Origin: Agrocybe praecox
Taxonomy: Eukaryota > Basidiomycota > Agaricomycetes > Agaricales > Agrocybaceae
Assembly: GCA_964017145.1 (NCBI GenBank)
Contig: OZ024847.1
Location: 3,162,001-3,226,000, forward strand
Direction of reading: 5' to 3'
Length of the DNA: 64,000 nucleotides
The first letter of the stretch is position 1, and every line of letters begins with the position of its first letter. Shown piece after piece: positions 11,444 through 24,380 of this stretch. The position numbers and the translations under genes were made by a program. The notes beneath the pieces were generated by a model. The model was not told where the DNA came from. It worked only from the letters and a program-made list of their open reading frames with translations, and ran no database searches.

Positions 11444-14400
11444 TTACAGTGCACGACCGCCTTCCCATGTTGACGCCGTGCTCACCCGCCGTGGATCTGC
11501 AGTTATCGTAGCACGATCATCTTCCATACTCTCTCGTTCTGGAACTGTAGAGGGATAATACTGTGGATGATAATGCTCAGGATATAGATTCGCCTGTGGT
11601 TGTGATGGTGCAAATGCTTGACTATGTCCCACACTGCTTCCTCCACGACCGTCTTCTGCAGTGTAGAAGTCAGATGCAGCGGTAGCATACGAGACATACG
11701 ATGCTTCGCTGGGCGCCCGAGGATGAGCGTACCCATAAGGCGAGGGCGGCTGACTCAGCGGTGAAAGTGAAGGAGTAAAGTGTTGTTGTTGTTGCTGTTG
11801 ACTCCGCACTTGCATCTCATAACCAGCAGCGTCACTCATCTGAATGCCGCCATAGGGTGACTCAGGTACAACCAACAGATCCTGCGGTTGTGGCTGAGGT
11901 TGCGGCGGTAGGGGAGCGATCGGCATAGGAGCAGTTGGCGCCCCACGAGCAGAGAGAGAAGCAGCCCTCGACGTAGCCATACTAGTTCTCCTACTCGGCG
12001 GCGTGCTCGTTATCTCACCACTAGGGTATCGATATTTCGGTGAAGGTAATGGCGAAGCCGGCGGTAGGTCTGAAGCAGAATAATACGAGGGTTGTGGGGA
12101 AGAAGAAAAGTTGCGCCCATCAATAGGCAGTGGAGAGAGGTGGGTGTCGCGGGTCACATTATTTGGGATGGTTGCATATTGGACATCAGGTTCACGGGGA
12201 GGGAGTTCAATCGTTTCGTTCATGGGCGGGGTATCAAGATATGTCTGTCTTAGTGATGAGTTAATTGCTGGACTATTAACCAATGCTGGTTCATAACTGG
12301 TCGATCGGCTGTGTTGCTCCATGAACATTGGCACCGCCTCCAGATTGCTGGCACTCCGATTATTTTTGCGGGCATTGCGATGAGATATGCCCAACTGATC
12401 TTTCAAGTCACCTTTGACCCACATCTCTCGGACAATGTCTTTGTCCAGAGGATGGTAAACAGTTGACCAATACTTGATGATGAAACGAGGAGCTGGAAAA
12501 TCGATCAGCAATGTTATCATTTTTTACGTAAAAAAAACTTACCTAGGCATATAATAGCCGACAGTAGGACAGCAGTCCAAAAAGTGATAGTGCCAAAGAG
12601 AATGGTGACTTCATCATTGAAATCGGCACTCTGGAAGAACGAGAAAATGACGATCCACAACATCATAATAACGGACGATCCGACAACAACAATCCAAGTC
12701 AAAAATGTCCAACTGCAATTCCGAGTTAGACAGCAGATAGACGAGAAAAACAAAGAAAACGTACTAGTGTGTGTTGATTCCGACGTACGTGTTAGCTGAT
12801 ACGATAGCGGCAACAGCAACTGTTGTTCCAAAATCCGATAGGGAATCCACGTTCTTCCCGTTCCACGAAACCGCCAAGCCCATAGTCCAGATTAAATAAG
12901 GGATGAAGTAAACCACAGCCGACTGATACAATCCATCCGCCATATAGGACCAGAATTTTCCGCGAGTGTATTCCAAACCACGAATACCACGAACGTATAG
13001 TTGGGGGAAAGCAAGGGCAGCTTTGGCATTAATGTCTTGATCGAAAGCTAAAAATTAGAGAGTGAGCATATACTTCGATGCAGGACTGGTTTCCAACATA
13101 CCTCCAAGAACGATGACAGGAAGAGAGGTAAATACAAGATTACACAAAAGGATGAAGGTGTAGTGGTACAAATAGGTAGCATCAAAGCTGCAGAAAAGAC
13201 CAGTTAGGACACGTCGTCTCCATGAAAGCAGAGTTTTACCTGTTGAAGGGAAGATACCAGAACATAGCAAAGGTCCAGATGACGTTCTGTAAAAATGATC
13301 AGCAACGCAAGACATTTGTAAAGAAAGTTAAATTGTATACCTTGTAGAAAAAGTTACTATGCATGTCTGCAACACGCTGATATGACCATCGTCCATGAAC
13401 GAGAAGAAGCTTGGTCAGGAATCGGAATTGCCCAAATGCATAATCAGCAGACATCGCAGCTTGTGATCCTTCGAGACCGAAAAGACCACAACCGATGTTA
13501 GCTTCTTGAATCATAGCAACATCGTTAGCACCATCTCCAATGGACAGCGTCATGGCATTACGACCCTCCTTGACCTGAGATACACACGTTAAACAATGAA
13601 ATGAATGAATGGAAAGCATCTGTTAACTCACGAGATTGACGGTGAGAGCCTTCTGGGCGGGAGAAACACGGCAGCACACGACAGTTTCGCACTGAGTCCC
13701 CAGATTAAGGAAGAGAGGCTTCAACTCCGGCGTGAGGGCATGTCGAAGCGTGTCTCCATCAATGACGGCCGCAAAAGAAGCTTGTGCCCCAGAGACGAAA
13801 CCTCGTTTATTGCGATCAAATGACGGCGGACCAAGGACTGACGCAATCTTGTTTAAACCTGCTTCAAGCTGAGCTCGGGTTTGCTCAGGAGTACTGGCAG
13901 AGAGAATCATGAGATCCATGTTGTTCTTAAGAAGGTTGCAGCTGTAACCAATCTCAATCGCCGTTTGTAGTTTGTCACCTACGACTTCATTCAGCAAAAA
14001 GGAACAGAGGGGACAAGGATTGTGTTTACTCACCAGTCAAAATCCACAGCTTGATACCAGCTCTATGAAGCATTTCAATTGCCTCTGGGACACCTTCCTG
14101 CAGCTTGTCTTCTAAAGCAGTTGCTCCAAGAATATTCAAAGAGTGCTCGATCAGTTCATTGGCCTTGTCGATGGCATCTTCCCGATTTTCGATAGCATTT
14201 GTAGCAGCATCATAGGTTCTTGACCAGGTCAGGTACTCGTCCTCCTCCAGATAGCGATACGAAATACAAAGCGTCCTCAAGCCGTTGTTCGCAAACAATT
14301 CCATGTCTTTACTTGTCCGAGCCTTCAGGTCAGGATCGTGATCCTTCGCCAGCCTTTCGTAGATAACACTATCAGCACCTTTGCAGTAGAGAATGAGCCG

Positions 14401-17099
14401 ACCATCCGGGCATCGGAGAATGACACTCATGCGCTTGCGAGTGCTGTTGAATTCGAGCATCTTGAGAAGGGTATACTTCTCTGACTGTCCCATGACCTCG
14501 ATCTCCAAAGTGTCCTTCGTTTTACCAACAAATGGGAAGCCGGCATCACGAGCAGCGGCGACCAGTGCAGCCTCATCCGGAGACTCGGCTTTGTAATTGA
14601 TCAGGAACGGATCGGTCTGTGGTTCAGGTTTGTCTGCAAGGACGCTATGGCAAAGAGCCAGGGCACGAAAGAAAGCGACGATATGGTTACGCTGAGGTTT
14701 GGAGCGATCCGTGAGGTCTTCGGCGAATTTAGGTGAAACAAGGGTAAGTTTGTCAACCTGCATGTATCGATTCTTGAAACCTCGCTCCATAGTGCCGACC
14801 ATCTCTCGTTTCAGTTTCCCCAAGTTCTCGTTAATTGTTTGTGGATCCAATGTGTCTGCTTTGCCTTCACGGGTAGCGGCACCGCGCTGTGCCTCTGTAA
14901 TGCCTTCCCCGTATGCGACAGCATTAATCGAGCATTTTTGGAACTCCATTATATTCTGAGTGAGCGTGCCGGTTTTATCTGAAAAGACGTATTCGATTTG
15001 GCCCAGGTCATCGGAGATATTCCACGTTTTGGGCACGCAAGGCGTGTCGAATGGTTGATAGTACATTTCGATGTCTTGCGATATGAAATAGGCCTGGATA
15101 GTTTTGACAATTTCTATCGAAATATACAGAGAAATCGGCACGATATTCTGGAAGGCAATGAGACACGATCTAAGAATACAACGTCAAAAAATAAAGCCAA
15201 GAAATAAAAGTTAATCTTACACAAATGTGATGATAGCATTAACGATCGTGGAATTCGTTGGATCAGTACCCTGCTCGAAAAATTGCGTGCTAGTCCCGGT
15301 CCTAGAATCTTCCAAGCCGCTGAAGATAGCAGCAATGACACACATAAGAGTGAGCACCACGAAATTGACAATAACGTTGAAGTTGGTTTCCTTTTCGATT
15401 TTGCTCCGTTTTGAAGGTGTGTCACCTCCATTAAGCATAATCTTCGTGTCGGCACCGGTGAAGACCACTAAACCTATGATCCAGGAGGTATTCCGAATTG
15501 CACAGCCACGCAAAAGTAGCTCGTTGATGCTGACAGGCTCTTGCTTTTGTTCGTTAGTAGAGGGGTCTGTATATCGAAGCACAGCGTGGTATTGGTAAAG
15601 GTTCTGATGCGGGGGCTCCGAGTCCAGACAGAAAGATGACTTTTCGACATCCTCTTCAGACGTAATGTTTGATGTTGCGCGTACTGATTTACGAGGCTTC
15701 AAGTTGGTTTCGCCGTCCAGGTTCTTCGTCTCAAGATAACACATATTTTCGGGGTCGGATGTGGACAACACGACGATGTCTGCGGGCACTTGATCGTTAT
15801 CCCTCAGCAACACAATATCCCCAACTTCCAGTTTCTTCCAAAGGGTTCGTTCCCAGCGCGACGAACCACCTGCCCTCTTTCTCCAATCTACGACGCCAAC
15901 ACTGGCTTGTGAACCGGAAGTGACGGATTGTTGGTACTGATGCAGGGAACCAAACTGCGACCACTCCGCTGGGTCCTTATTCTGAGGTGAAGATGAAGAT
16001 TCAGACAAAGAAGTTCTCGATAGTTCGGCCATAGTGGTGGGAGGATAGCTATGCGAGTCTATGCTTTGGATATCTTCTAACCTTCGTCCGTTCGCACCCC
16101 TGCTCTGTGGTAAGTCGATGCTGCTTTGACTGATGTCGTGTGTTAGGACGCTGGCCGAGTCGTCACCGGCTTTATTCAATATCACTCGCAAATCCTTTCC
16201 AGCTACACCTGCTTCCCTATCTCGAAGTTTTCGTACACCCTTCGTGACCTTCCCAGGGGCATTGAGACCTAAGAGCTTCTCAAACCAGTTCCGAGGATCC
16301 CTTGGTTGGTTTACATTCCTCCACCCTCCTCCTAACTTTGTGGAAGCTGACGTGTTCACTTCTTCGTCCAGGGTCCCTCGACGATAATCTTCAATGCCAT
16401 CCTTGATTGCTGTGACCGTTAGAATGAACGCAAGCGGTAATACGGCTATAGAGCCAGCAGCAGCACCAAAGATAGGAAATACTACAATTCGACAGTGTCA
16501 AAACAACACTGGACAACGAGTAGAACGATGATCTCACATTGTAGGATAACAAGGGAAAGGAAAAATAGATTTGCCACTCTACCATCACCCGTTCAACGTA
16601 CGCAGCAAGGATGTCATTACGATGGGGACTCACCGTCGGAATTGTTCGTACAGATTTTTTGGAATAAAGGTCAGAATAGTGTACTCTGCGGGCACACTTA
16701 GATGAACACACACAAATGAGAGAAAGAGCTGTACTCACTCGTCGTCCGTACTTTATTTCTGACATATCGGACTTTGGGTTCCCCGTCGTGATCTACCTCC
16801 ATGGCCGATAGCGGATGATTTACATAGATATTTCTTCGGGTTCCTAGTACCCGCGACGCAGATGGTTGGGCTTCCACGTTTGCAGGAGCGGGCTGCGGCG
16901 CTTTCTTTTCCACTGTATGTCTCCGAAAGAACCTCCGTGACTTCCTCCTCTCCGCTCTCTGCTCCGACTTTATTGACTCTGCTATGGCAGATGCAGCTGT
17001 CCGAACCGTCCGCAGACGCAGCTCCGGGTCTATGGTATCATCGTTCTCCTCGTCGGTATCGGGCTCATTGGAGGGTTGATGTCGCTTGAAGAAAGACAT
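11444..17099 (-). CDS. P4-type phospholipid-transporting ATPase (flippase), Dnf-like
   Basis: Twelve exons on the minus strand: 16739-17099, 16634-16685, 16538-16578, 15221-16481, 14034-15169, 13632-13978, 13341-13574, 13240-13286, 13102-13187, 12765-13047, 12543-12712, 11444-12492. All phases agree, giving 1688 residues. It flips phospholipids from the outer to the inner leaflet using ATP, normally with a Cdc50-type partner. Visible motifs: [18 protein letters not shown] before the first membrane helix, LDGETNLK of the actuator domain, the P4-specific PISL at 583-586, phosphorylation site DKTGTLT with Asp636, [11 protein letters not shown] of the nucleotide domain, TGDKLQTA, and GDGANDV at about 1079. 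A long insertion between the first helices and the actuator domain and a Gln/Pro-rich C-terminal tail make it larger than the Drs2 class and suggest Dnf1/2. Start chosen at the ATG opening [20 protein letters not shown]. Confidence 0.96.
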
Positions 17100-17480
17100 G
17101 CCGAGAGGTTTACGGTCCTGGTAGCAACCCTACAAACTGGCCAGAGTAGCTGTTATTCCACCGAGAACCAGCACGGCAAAAGGCAAATCTAAAAGAGAAA
17201 GAAAAGAGAAAAGGTGTAAAAGTTAAGGGCGGTAGCGTTAGCGTTGGCAGTAAGTACATGCACTTTGCATTTCGGCAGATATTTGGCCCCCCGAACACTC
17301 CAACTGCCGTTTTGGCCGATTTGAAACAAAATTAGTCAAAAATTTTACTTTGGGCCACCATGACCTTCAATAATAACTTGTCATTCTTTAATGATAGCAC
17401 CATTTATACAGCACTAGAAGTATCAAGAAGTATCCAGGAAAACTTCATTTGGCTATGTTTTATCGGCGCGCCCTCTGAAG

Positions 17481-17955
17481 TTAACGCTTAGATCCATGAC
17501 ATGGAACAGGAACAGTATGTGTCATCGACGTCCATCCGTTCCCGGGAATCCTCTTCTCGACGACCATGGTTACATACAGGTTTTCCCCGCTTGGGATGAG
17601 TAGTAAAATGTGGTAAAAATCGGTGAGTTCTACCCAAACTGATTTGTCAAGTACTGCGTTCAGGCTGACAATTTCTTGAAAGTGTAATTGTAGATGACTA
17701 CAATATTGGCATGTGCTGATGATGGGATGATACTTACGCACCCGCAACCACTGTTATGGCCGGAATATTTCGTAGTTGTTCGACGACCACCGACGTACCA
17801 AGGTACGACGTCAACTTCCAATCCGAGTATATGCTAGGATTAACCTTCATGTAGATTACCCAAGACTTTTTGTCAGAAAGTCTCAAAAATTCCAAGAGCT
17901 TCTTGGGCCTGCTCAAGTGTCTTCTAAGCCGCCAGACTCGTGCTTCACAGAGCAT
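17481..17955 (-). CDS. Hypothetical two-exon small protein
   Basis: Exons 17738-17955 and 17481-17697 join in phase (GC|T) through a GTAAGT...TGTAG intron of only 40 nt, giving 144 residues. The product has no recognised domain: a basic N-terminus, then VNPSIYSDWKLTSYLG and a hydrophobic DFYHILLLIPSGENLYVTMV stretch. The intron is shorter than others in this window. It could be the remaining 3' end of a larger decayed gene. Support is only the in-phase splice and even codon use. Confidence 0.3.
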
Positions 17956-20115
17956 AAACTTTCGAATTTTGACTCGTGGACCGTGGTTGACGCAGTGCTA
18001 ACTAACTTGCTGTTCTGCTTTCACCATCTTTGTATCTAGCAAAGAACACCGTATCCCATAATCAGCAGAAAACTTCCCGACCAAGACTTGAGTGCCTAGC
18101 ACCACGCAAACGAACCTTAGACGATCTAACTATCCGCGAGCGTCGCTGCGCTCCAGTTTAGTCGGCAATAGGTCAAAAAGGACCCCGTACACTTGCCTAC
18201 TTGCATCAGTCACTGGTGACCAGTGATCACCGCAGTTAGGATTCGAGGCAAAATGAACTGATATACGAATCATCTACTTACTAGATGGGGTTTTCCTTTT
18301 TGTACTTAGAGGTAAAACAGTCATCTTGGCTGTAAAAGTTGGCCAACTTTTGGTTCCCAACATTTTATGTTCAGGACGAAAGTCGGAATCAAAAGTTGGG
18401 CTAAAAATTGGTCACTGTGAAACGCCCTATGGAGACCAGCCTTTCCCGCAACCCCCGAACAGTTGTGCATCGTCGAGGCTGGATCCCGGATTCTCACAGA
18501 AAGCGGGCGCAGTGATACCGCCAATTGGCTCGGGAGTCGGCATGGGTATGTGTTTTTAGCACAGTCGCTGTTCCATGAAATCTGTTCAGTCATATTATTA
18601 AACTTGCAGAGAATCACTCCACTCAATATACGATGAAAACTAGAGGCGTTCTAGCTGATAGACATTCATCTAAAGCTACGTCGTATAATTAGTGACTGCA
18701 TGCCGTCGTAGTAATTGGTTGCCCGAACACACCATTTTCCGTTTTCTGCGCTTCTATCACCGCGCGCTAGACGCAATAAGTACTTATTTTCATCGTTTCG
18801 AAGGAGTTTCGGCATCATATTCTCTATTTATACGTGGGTGTGATGGACGGGAAACGTGGTTACTGAACCGTTTATTAACATGCTTTTTCACAGACGGCAT
18901 GTATACACTGCCCCCCTACGCAGCGCTCGCGGATGTAACATCCAATCCGGAAGTACGTCGAGAGCATGCTCGGGGCAGTAATTTCAATGCGAAAGCGCGT
19001 TACTATCAAGCCGTAAAAACTGCGTGAGGTCAGAAAATGCATGCAATAACTTTATATAACTCACTAGCATTATTTCGAGACCTAAGGGTGTATAAAAGGA
19101 GTCGCTTATTCCGACTTATTGAATGAATGGCAAGGTCACAAGAATACGAGCAAGCTGTTGTCTGTGGAAATTAAGTGCCAATGCTGTATCCTTCGCTCCT
19201 TTCTACCAATCAGTCAGACAGACCCCTCTCATCCAAGCTCAGAGCTGCATCAGAACCTTGGACCTGCGATGATGGCAAATAACCCTTTGACGGCAACATG
19301 TTTCCCGGAACCACACACTTGAAAGTGGCAGCCGGGCGCTATGTCTCAGCCAATGCATGCAACTATCCATCATGTGGAAAGGATAATTTTATTGCTGAAT
19401 CGGCGCTATCGTGCAGATATGTCTCCACTGGGTGCGGCGAACGCTGGTTGTATGTTGGCCATCCCACTCCTTTGACATAGTATATTCCGGTTTTGCATAG
19501 CTCTTCAAAGTCGGAAGAGTATATAGCGAGGCGACATGCCTAGGTTTCTAGGCAACGATGGAAAAAGACACCCAGGAGCGCGGTGATAGAAGAGAAGGAA
19601 ACGACAGTCAACCACCTCTATCGTATACACCCCAGTCATATTCTCTGCGAGAGAGCCACGAGTTTCGTGCGAAAGTTAAACGCCAAGTTAAAGATCCGCG
19701 AAATATTGATGCTTGCTCGCGGGCATGCTGGTGTGCTCTTTGCTTCACAACCATGCTTATTGTCTTATAACGCTGCTAATTGGCATAACACCTGAAGCGC
19801 TCTGACTTTCTGATGCGGTATGCAGAAAATTTGACTAGGACAATTAGACCGGCTATTCTTGGGCGTGCCTTTCTCAGGGCTTATCATGAGCGAAGCCTCT
19901 AGGCTTCTTCAAGACAATAAAGCGGAGAACTTACCTTTGCGGATAATTTGGCATCTCGTGGGCTATTTGGTGCTTTTTTGTTTTCAAAAGATATGAATAC
20001 TGTCAGTCTGATATCATTCGAAGGACGAGCTGATTCCTTTCCCTGGTGGACTTTATTTCTCTTTTCTCCGCGCTTACCCGCCATTTAATCTGCGATACCT
20101 CTCCTCTGAATCACC
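17956..20115. other. Gene-poor stretch of about 2.1 kb
   Basis: Only short open frames on both strands. A TATAAAAG string at 19091-19098 precedes a short ATG frame, but I found no continuing spliced frame. The fragment ending RYYQAVKTA near 19025 and a Cys-containing frame at 19298-19480 may be decayed coding pieces; neither is recognised. Confidence 0.4.
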
Positions 20116-21530
20116 ATGAACCCAGACATGAAAGTCGTATATCCTGCACCACCACCGACGACTAACGAACTTACGTCTTACCAACGTGCACAGCTCGTGC
20201 GCAAAGCAAGAAAAATTGAGCAAATTTTGGGTGCAACACCCCAGCTCATGGATGCAACTATCAGATCAACCAGTATGTTTCGTTTTATATGCTCCTAGGC
20301 GCCCTGTTCACAGTTTATTCAGGTCCAATTCACGTAGCCCTACCGTATGCACTCAATAATACACAGCGCAGGCTGACGAAAGTGCGACGAAGCTCCATCG
20401 ATTCGATATCTTCCTCTTCCTCAGCCGGATCCTTCTCATCGAGCATCTCGCGCTCATCCTCTGTTTCTTCTGCGTTTAGTTCTCGTACCCCCCTCAGCTC
20501 GAAGAGCTCCTTTGAAACCTGGCCTCGAAACGACATAACTCCCAAGCTCAGGCTTGCGACGCAATCCCCATGCCTCGAGACAATCCCTGCTTCTCCTCCA
20601 GCAGACAACTCTTCATGCTCGGACGATCATTCCTCGACTTCGTCTTTCTCGCGCCCTCCTTCTCGGTCAAACTCAAGAGCAGGGCATGCCTATGCTCTCG
20701 TTGCGACGGAAACATCACCCCGAGATTCCCTCGTGCTCACACCGCTCATAATCCCTTCAGCAAACAGCTTCCGCAAGCAGAAGATGGACAGGCTCCGGAA
20801 GAAACTTGGCGCAGATGTTCCCTTTGACCTAGTTTTCCCAAAGGAAAATGAAACCGACTCTTCCGAAAATTATCCCCCGTCTCTTGCTCCCGAACTAGTC
20901 GAGAGGAGAACGCGCGCCACGTCCAGCCCTACCCCAGGATCTCATCAAAGGAAGACCGCTAAGAAATCCTCGGGACGCATCGCCTCATCACGGGACTCTC
21001 TGGTCCTCGATGTTCATCGCGCCAAACGTCAAGTTTATGTTGCAACGTCCCCTTCATCCCCCCTGGCTTATCGTGACAAGGCCTTACCCGCAGTTCCCAA
21101 TGCCGATATCAAACGACTGAAGGACAGGCTCTCTCTTATCATCGAAAGCCCTGATGAACACGGTGGAGGGTTTGCTGAGGAGTTCGGCATAGCCACGGTT
21201 ACGGACATCACATCTCAATGGCTCATTGGCTCATCCAACAAGGCGGAGATCAAACTATGGAGCACGAGAAAGGGCTACGAAGGGTGGAATTCGCAGAGAG
21301 ACATGTCCATGCAGATTAACCCCGACGCTTCTCCCATTTCCAGTTTCACTGTCCTGTCTTCTTCATCCTGTGACGACGATAGCAGTTCGAGCAGCGCTGG
21401 TCCAGCCACCCCAGATTCCCCTTTGACTGCTGTTTCTTCTGCCTTTTTGAACCGCTCGCCCAGCGAAATCAGAAAACGCCCTTCTAGCTACCGCAAACCT
21501 GCTCCACCTATCCCTACTGAATGTTACTAA
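20116..21530 (+). CDS. Ser-rich conserved fungal hypothetical protein
   Basis: Two exons, 20116-20272 and 20323-21530, joined in phase through a 50-nt GT-AG intron, giving 454 residues. The N-terminus has a well-ordered segment, ELTSYQRAQLVRKARKIEQI followed by LGATPQLMD, which looks like a short conserved helix pair; the rest is low-complexity, Ser/Pro-rich and basic, with clusters such as SRSSSVSSAFSSR and a second ordered region near LIIESPDEHGGGFAEEFGIA. No enzyme motif or membrane segment is seen. The pattern suggests a regulatory or scaffold protein with a conserved N-terminal motif and many potential phosphosites, but the function is unknown. The start is the first ATG of the frame, preceded by TCACC. 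Confidence 0.75.
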
Positions 21531-21774
21531 TCGCTTACTTTCGTTCTTCGTATACCATTATATCATGTTTTAACCATCCATGAACCTCGACGGTTTCCTG
21601 TGTATCATCATCATTCTTTGCATACCTTTCATGTACTTATCACATTGTTTTGTTGCACGTCTAATGAAATTCCGCTCCTCTACAAAAAAAATGCGAATTA
21701 CACACAGCCGTCTGGTGAAAATTAAGTATTAAGCGAATCTGAGTAAATCGTATCATATACATATAACAAAATTG

Positions 21775-24380
21775 TTACACAGCAGTTCTGACCCGTTTTA
21801 CTCGAGGAACACCCAAGTTATCTTCGAATTCCATTTCTCTTTTCAAGGACAGTTCTCCTCCAGAGAATTTGGGTCCTTCGACACTTCCAATTTCCAGAGA
21901 GGGTCGAGCATGTGTAGTGGGAGTCTCCGTACTCAGTCCATGAGTCAAGTTATCTTCAAAGTCCATTTTTCTTTTCAAAGCAAGTTTGCCCCCAGAGCAT
22001 TTGGATCCTTTCACGCTTCCGGATGATAGGGAGGGTCGAGCAAGCATCAACGGTGTCTCCGAACTTGGTGCACGATGTATCGACGCTTTCTCCGTATTCG
22101 AAGTGGAAGACTTGGATTTGACCTTCTCAAATCCAACTAGAGTCGCAGAAGGAGCCGCTCTCAGTGTCGCAAGCTCTGCAATAGCTTCGTCAAAATAGCC
22201 AATGACGGTCTTGTAATCCTCAATGCAATGTTCCTTCGCGTTGCTCAGCGTCGCCAGGTTCAAAGTATAAAAATCCAGCTTGTCAAGAATGCTAGACCAC
22301 AAGAACACGGACAGTTTGCGTATCAAATTGTCGAAGGGCTTGCCGAAGAAAGGCGTGACTTGAACGTCCATGAACATGTTGTGTTTGATGAACGCGAGTT
22401 TGGCCCTAGCTGCGTCCTCCGCGTTGTTGGTTCTCCAAGCATCGACGACGGCTGGGAATGGTCGAAGAATTTCTCCAGGTCCTGAGTATGAATGGGTCAC
22501 ATAACTCAGACTGTAGTAGAACCCTTCCAAGTCGTCCAGATAATCGTGCAGCATTTTTCTTTTTGTACCTTCCCCGTTGTAGCGTCTGCTTTTTAGAGCG
22601 TGAATAGATTGCGTCAACCGAGTGCCCTATTATCAATTTGTGTCAGAAAGGCAAAGGGAACAGTCATTAATAGGACTTTACCACCCGATCGCTTCCGATA
22701 GGCAAGTCTTCAGTTATCCATTCAGCGATATCCAAATCAATCAGTGTTCCTCGACGACCAGGCCGACTTCCAGGAGGGCCAATCAGGATGTTATTCAGAC
22801 TAATATCTCGATGCAGTATTCCCTTGTCCCATAGCCTTTTGTGTCCTGCATAGAAATGTAATGAGATAATGAGAATTCTGGGATAATAATAATAATAGAT
22901 ATACCTAGAATAGCGTCGCGCATGCCAAAAAGGACTTCTTCTGCCGTATCAAAGCGCTCCAAAGGTTTGCCGCCATGCTTCAAAATCATTCGGGAGAATG
23001 TCCGGTCGTGCAAAGTTGACCTCTCCATCTTCGTTGTCGCTTCTTCGAATCCAATCCCACGTAAATCCCAAGCGGAAAAACCATGCTTGTACGCAATCAT
23101 CTGCGCGGTTCCGTCGAGTCCTACGCTGTCGTGAAGAAACTCAGCTTCCGTATGACGATCTGTACGCGTCCAAGTGTCCTTCACCATCAAGATGTTGCCA
23201 TCCGGATCCATGACTTCCCAGCAACATGAACCGCGGCCCCGTATAGAATTCTTTCGCATGGCAAGAGGACGTCCTCCGAGTATTTGATAGCTGACGAACT
23301 CATGCCTCTCATTCATAGCATCCACAAAACGATTGCCACCTTTCCAGTAGACCTCGGTGTCGAAACCAACGACATCATCGTCCGGGGAAGAAATGGCGAG
23401 AATGAACCGCACGAAGTCGCCCGGCCTCTGGTGGATGTCGATGGTGTTCATCGAACAACAGACCCCTGCCCGATCGAACACATAGAGACGTGCCTTGCTT
23501 TCGCTAACGGCTAGGACATATGCATACTTCCGGTTATGCTGTTGAATGAAGCATTGTCTGGCCGAAAATTGCGTGAGTTATATGACAAAGCGATGAAATG
23601 AATTGTTGCACGGAAGGGGCTCACCTGGCGAACACGGATGCTTGAATGATGTCTCGCATGAAATCACGATCATCTTCCAGCTCAACATCTACAGTTGACA
23701 CACAGTTCAGGTAGCTGGCACTACTGGGCGACAGCAGAGGAGGGAAATTTTCTCCTGAGCCTGTGATCGTGATATCAGGGGCTGATTTGAAGATATCAGT
23801 GCCTGGTGCGTTGGCCATTGCTTCATGATAGAACTTGTGATGAGACGTGACGACAACAGATCGAGTAGGTCCATGCTTGAAGTACGCGAAAACCGAGCGT
23901 ACCAACTCACACAACGGGGAGTAGAGTTCTCTTTTCGAAAGAGCTGCCGTCGCTATCCTGTGCCACCTTCCTTTTCCCAAGTCGCGCATGTCATAGAGAT
24001 CACTCTCCAAGATAAATTGTCTTATGGATTCCGAAATTTCTTCATTGCAAAGATCTGTACCGAAACTTTCGTGGATATGAATGTCGCCCTTGAGTTGTGT
24101 CTTATATATATCTTCCTGAGCCTTGGAGAGGAAAGTGTCAGTAAGCTTAACAAATGGGTCAGAAATTGTGTGGTTAGTGGCTCACCTCGTTGAGGCCAAG
24201 CCACTGCAAACCAATTGGTGGCACTGTAACCGGCTCTTGCTTTGGAGTCGTTTCCTTTTCAATGGGAAGCAGTTCTGTCTCATGGTGCATGAACATGAAG
24301 GAGTGGCGGGGTGCGAGAGTGGTGGTACAGACCTGTGTTGGGTCGTTTCGCGCCTTTATCATACTTATATCGGTGTGCAT
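21775..24380 (-). CDS. FunK1-type fungal protein kinase
   Basis: Five exons: 24186-24380, 23625-24121, 22905-23557, 22682-22845, 21775-22626, all in phase, 786 residues. The sequence follows the FunK1 family found expanded in Agaricomycetes: an N-terminal region of mixed fold, then a kinase core with candidate ATP-binding Lys at about 357 (GNILMVKDTW), catalytic loop GILHRDISLNNILI with Asp462, and a DLD in place of the usual DFG (LIDLDIAEW). The TKRKMLHDYLDDLEGFYYSL segment is a family hallmark of the C-lobe. Substrates are unknown; the family has been linked to multicellular development by expansion only. The extreme C-terminus contains two diverged copies of a ~40-residue unit (see findings). 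The start at 24380 is the first ATG giving a continuous N-terminus; an upstream exon is possible. Confidence 0.88.
21800..22075 (-). repeat. Two diverged tandem copies inside the FunK1 C-terminus
   Basis: Translated, the unit reads ARPSLSSGSVKGSKCSGGKL...LKRKMDFEDNL and then ARPSLEIGSVEGPKFSGGEL...LKREMEFEDNL, each preceded by ETP. The DNA copies are also clearly similar. The boundaries are approximate. Confidence 0.75.

Noticed and set aside
11760..11830. GTTGTTGTTG-type repeat considered as a microsatellite
   Set aside because: It encodes the Gln run in the flippase tail, so it is part of coding sequence.
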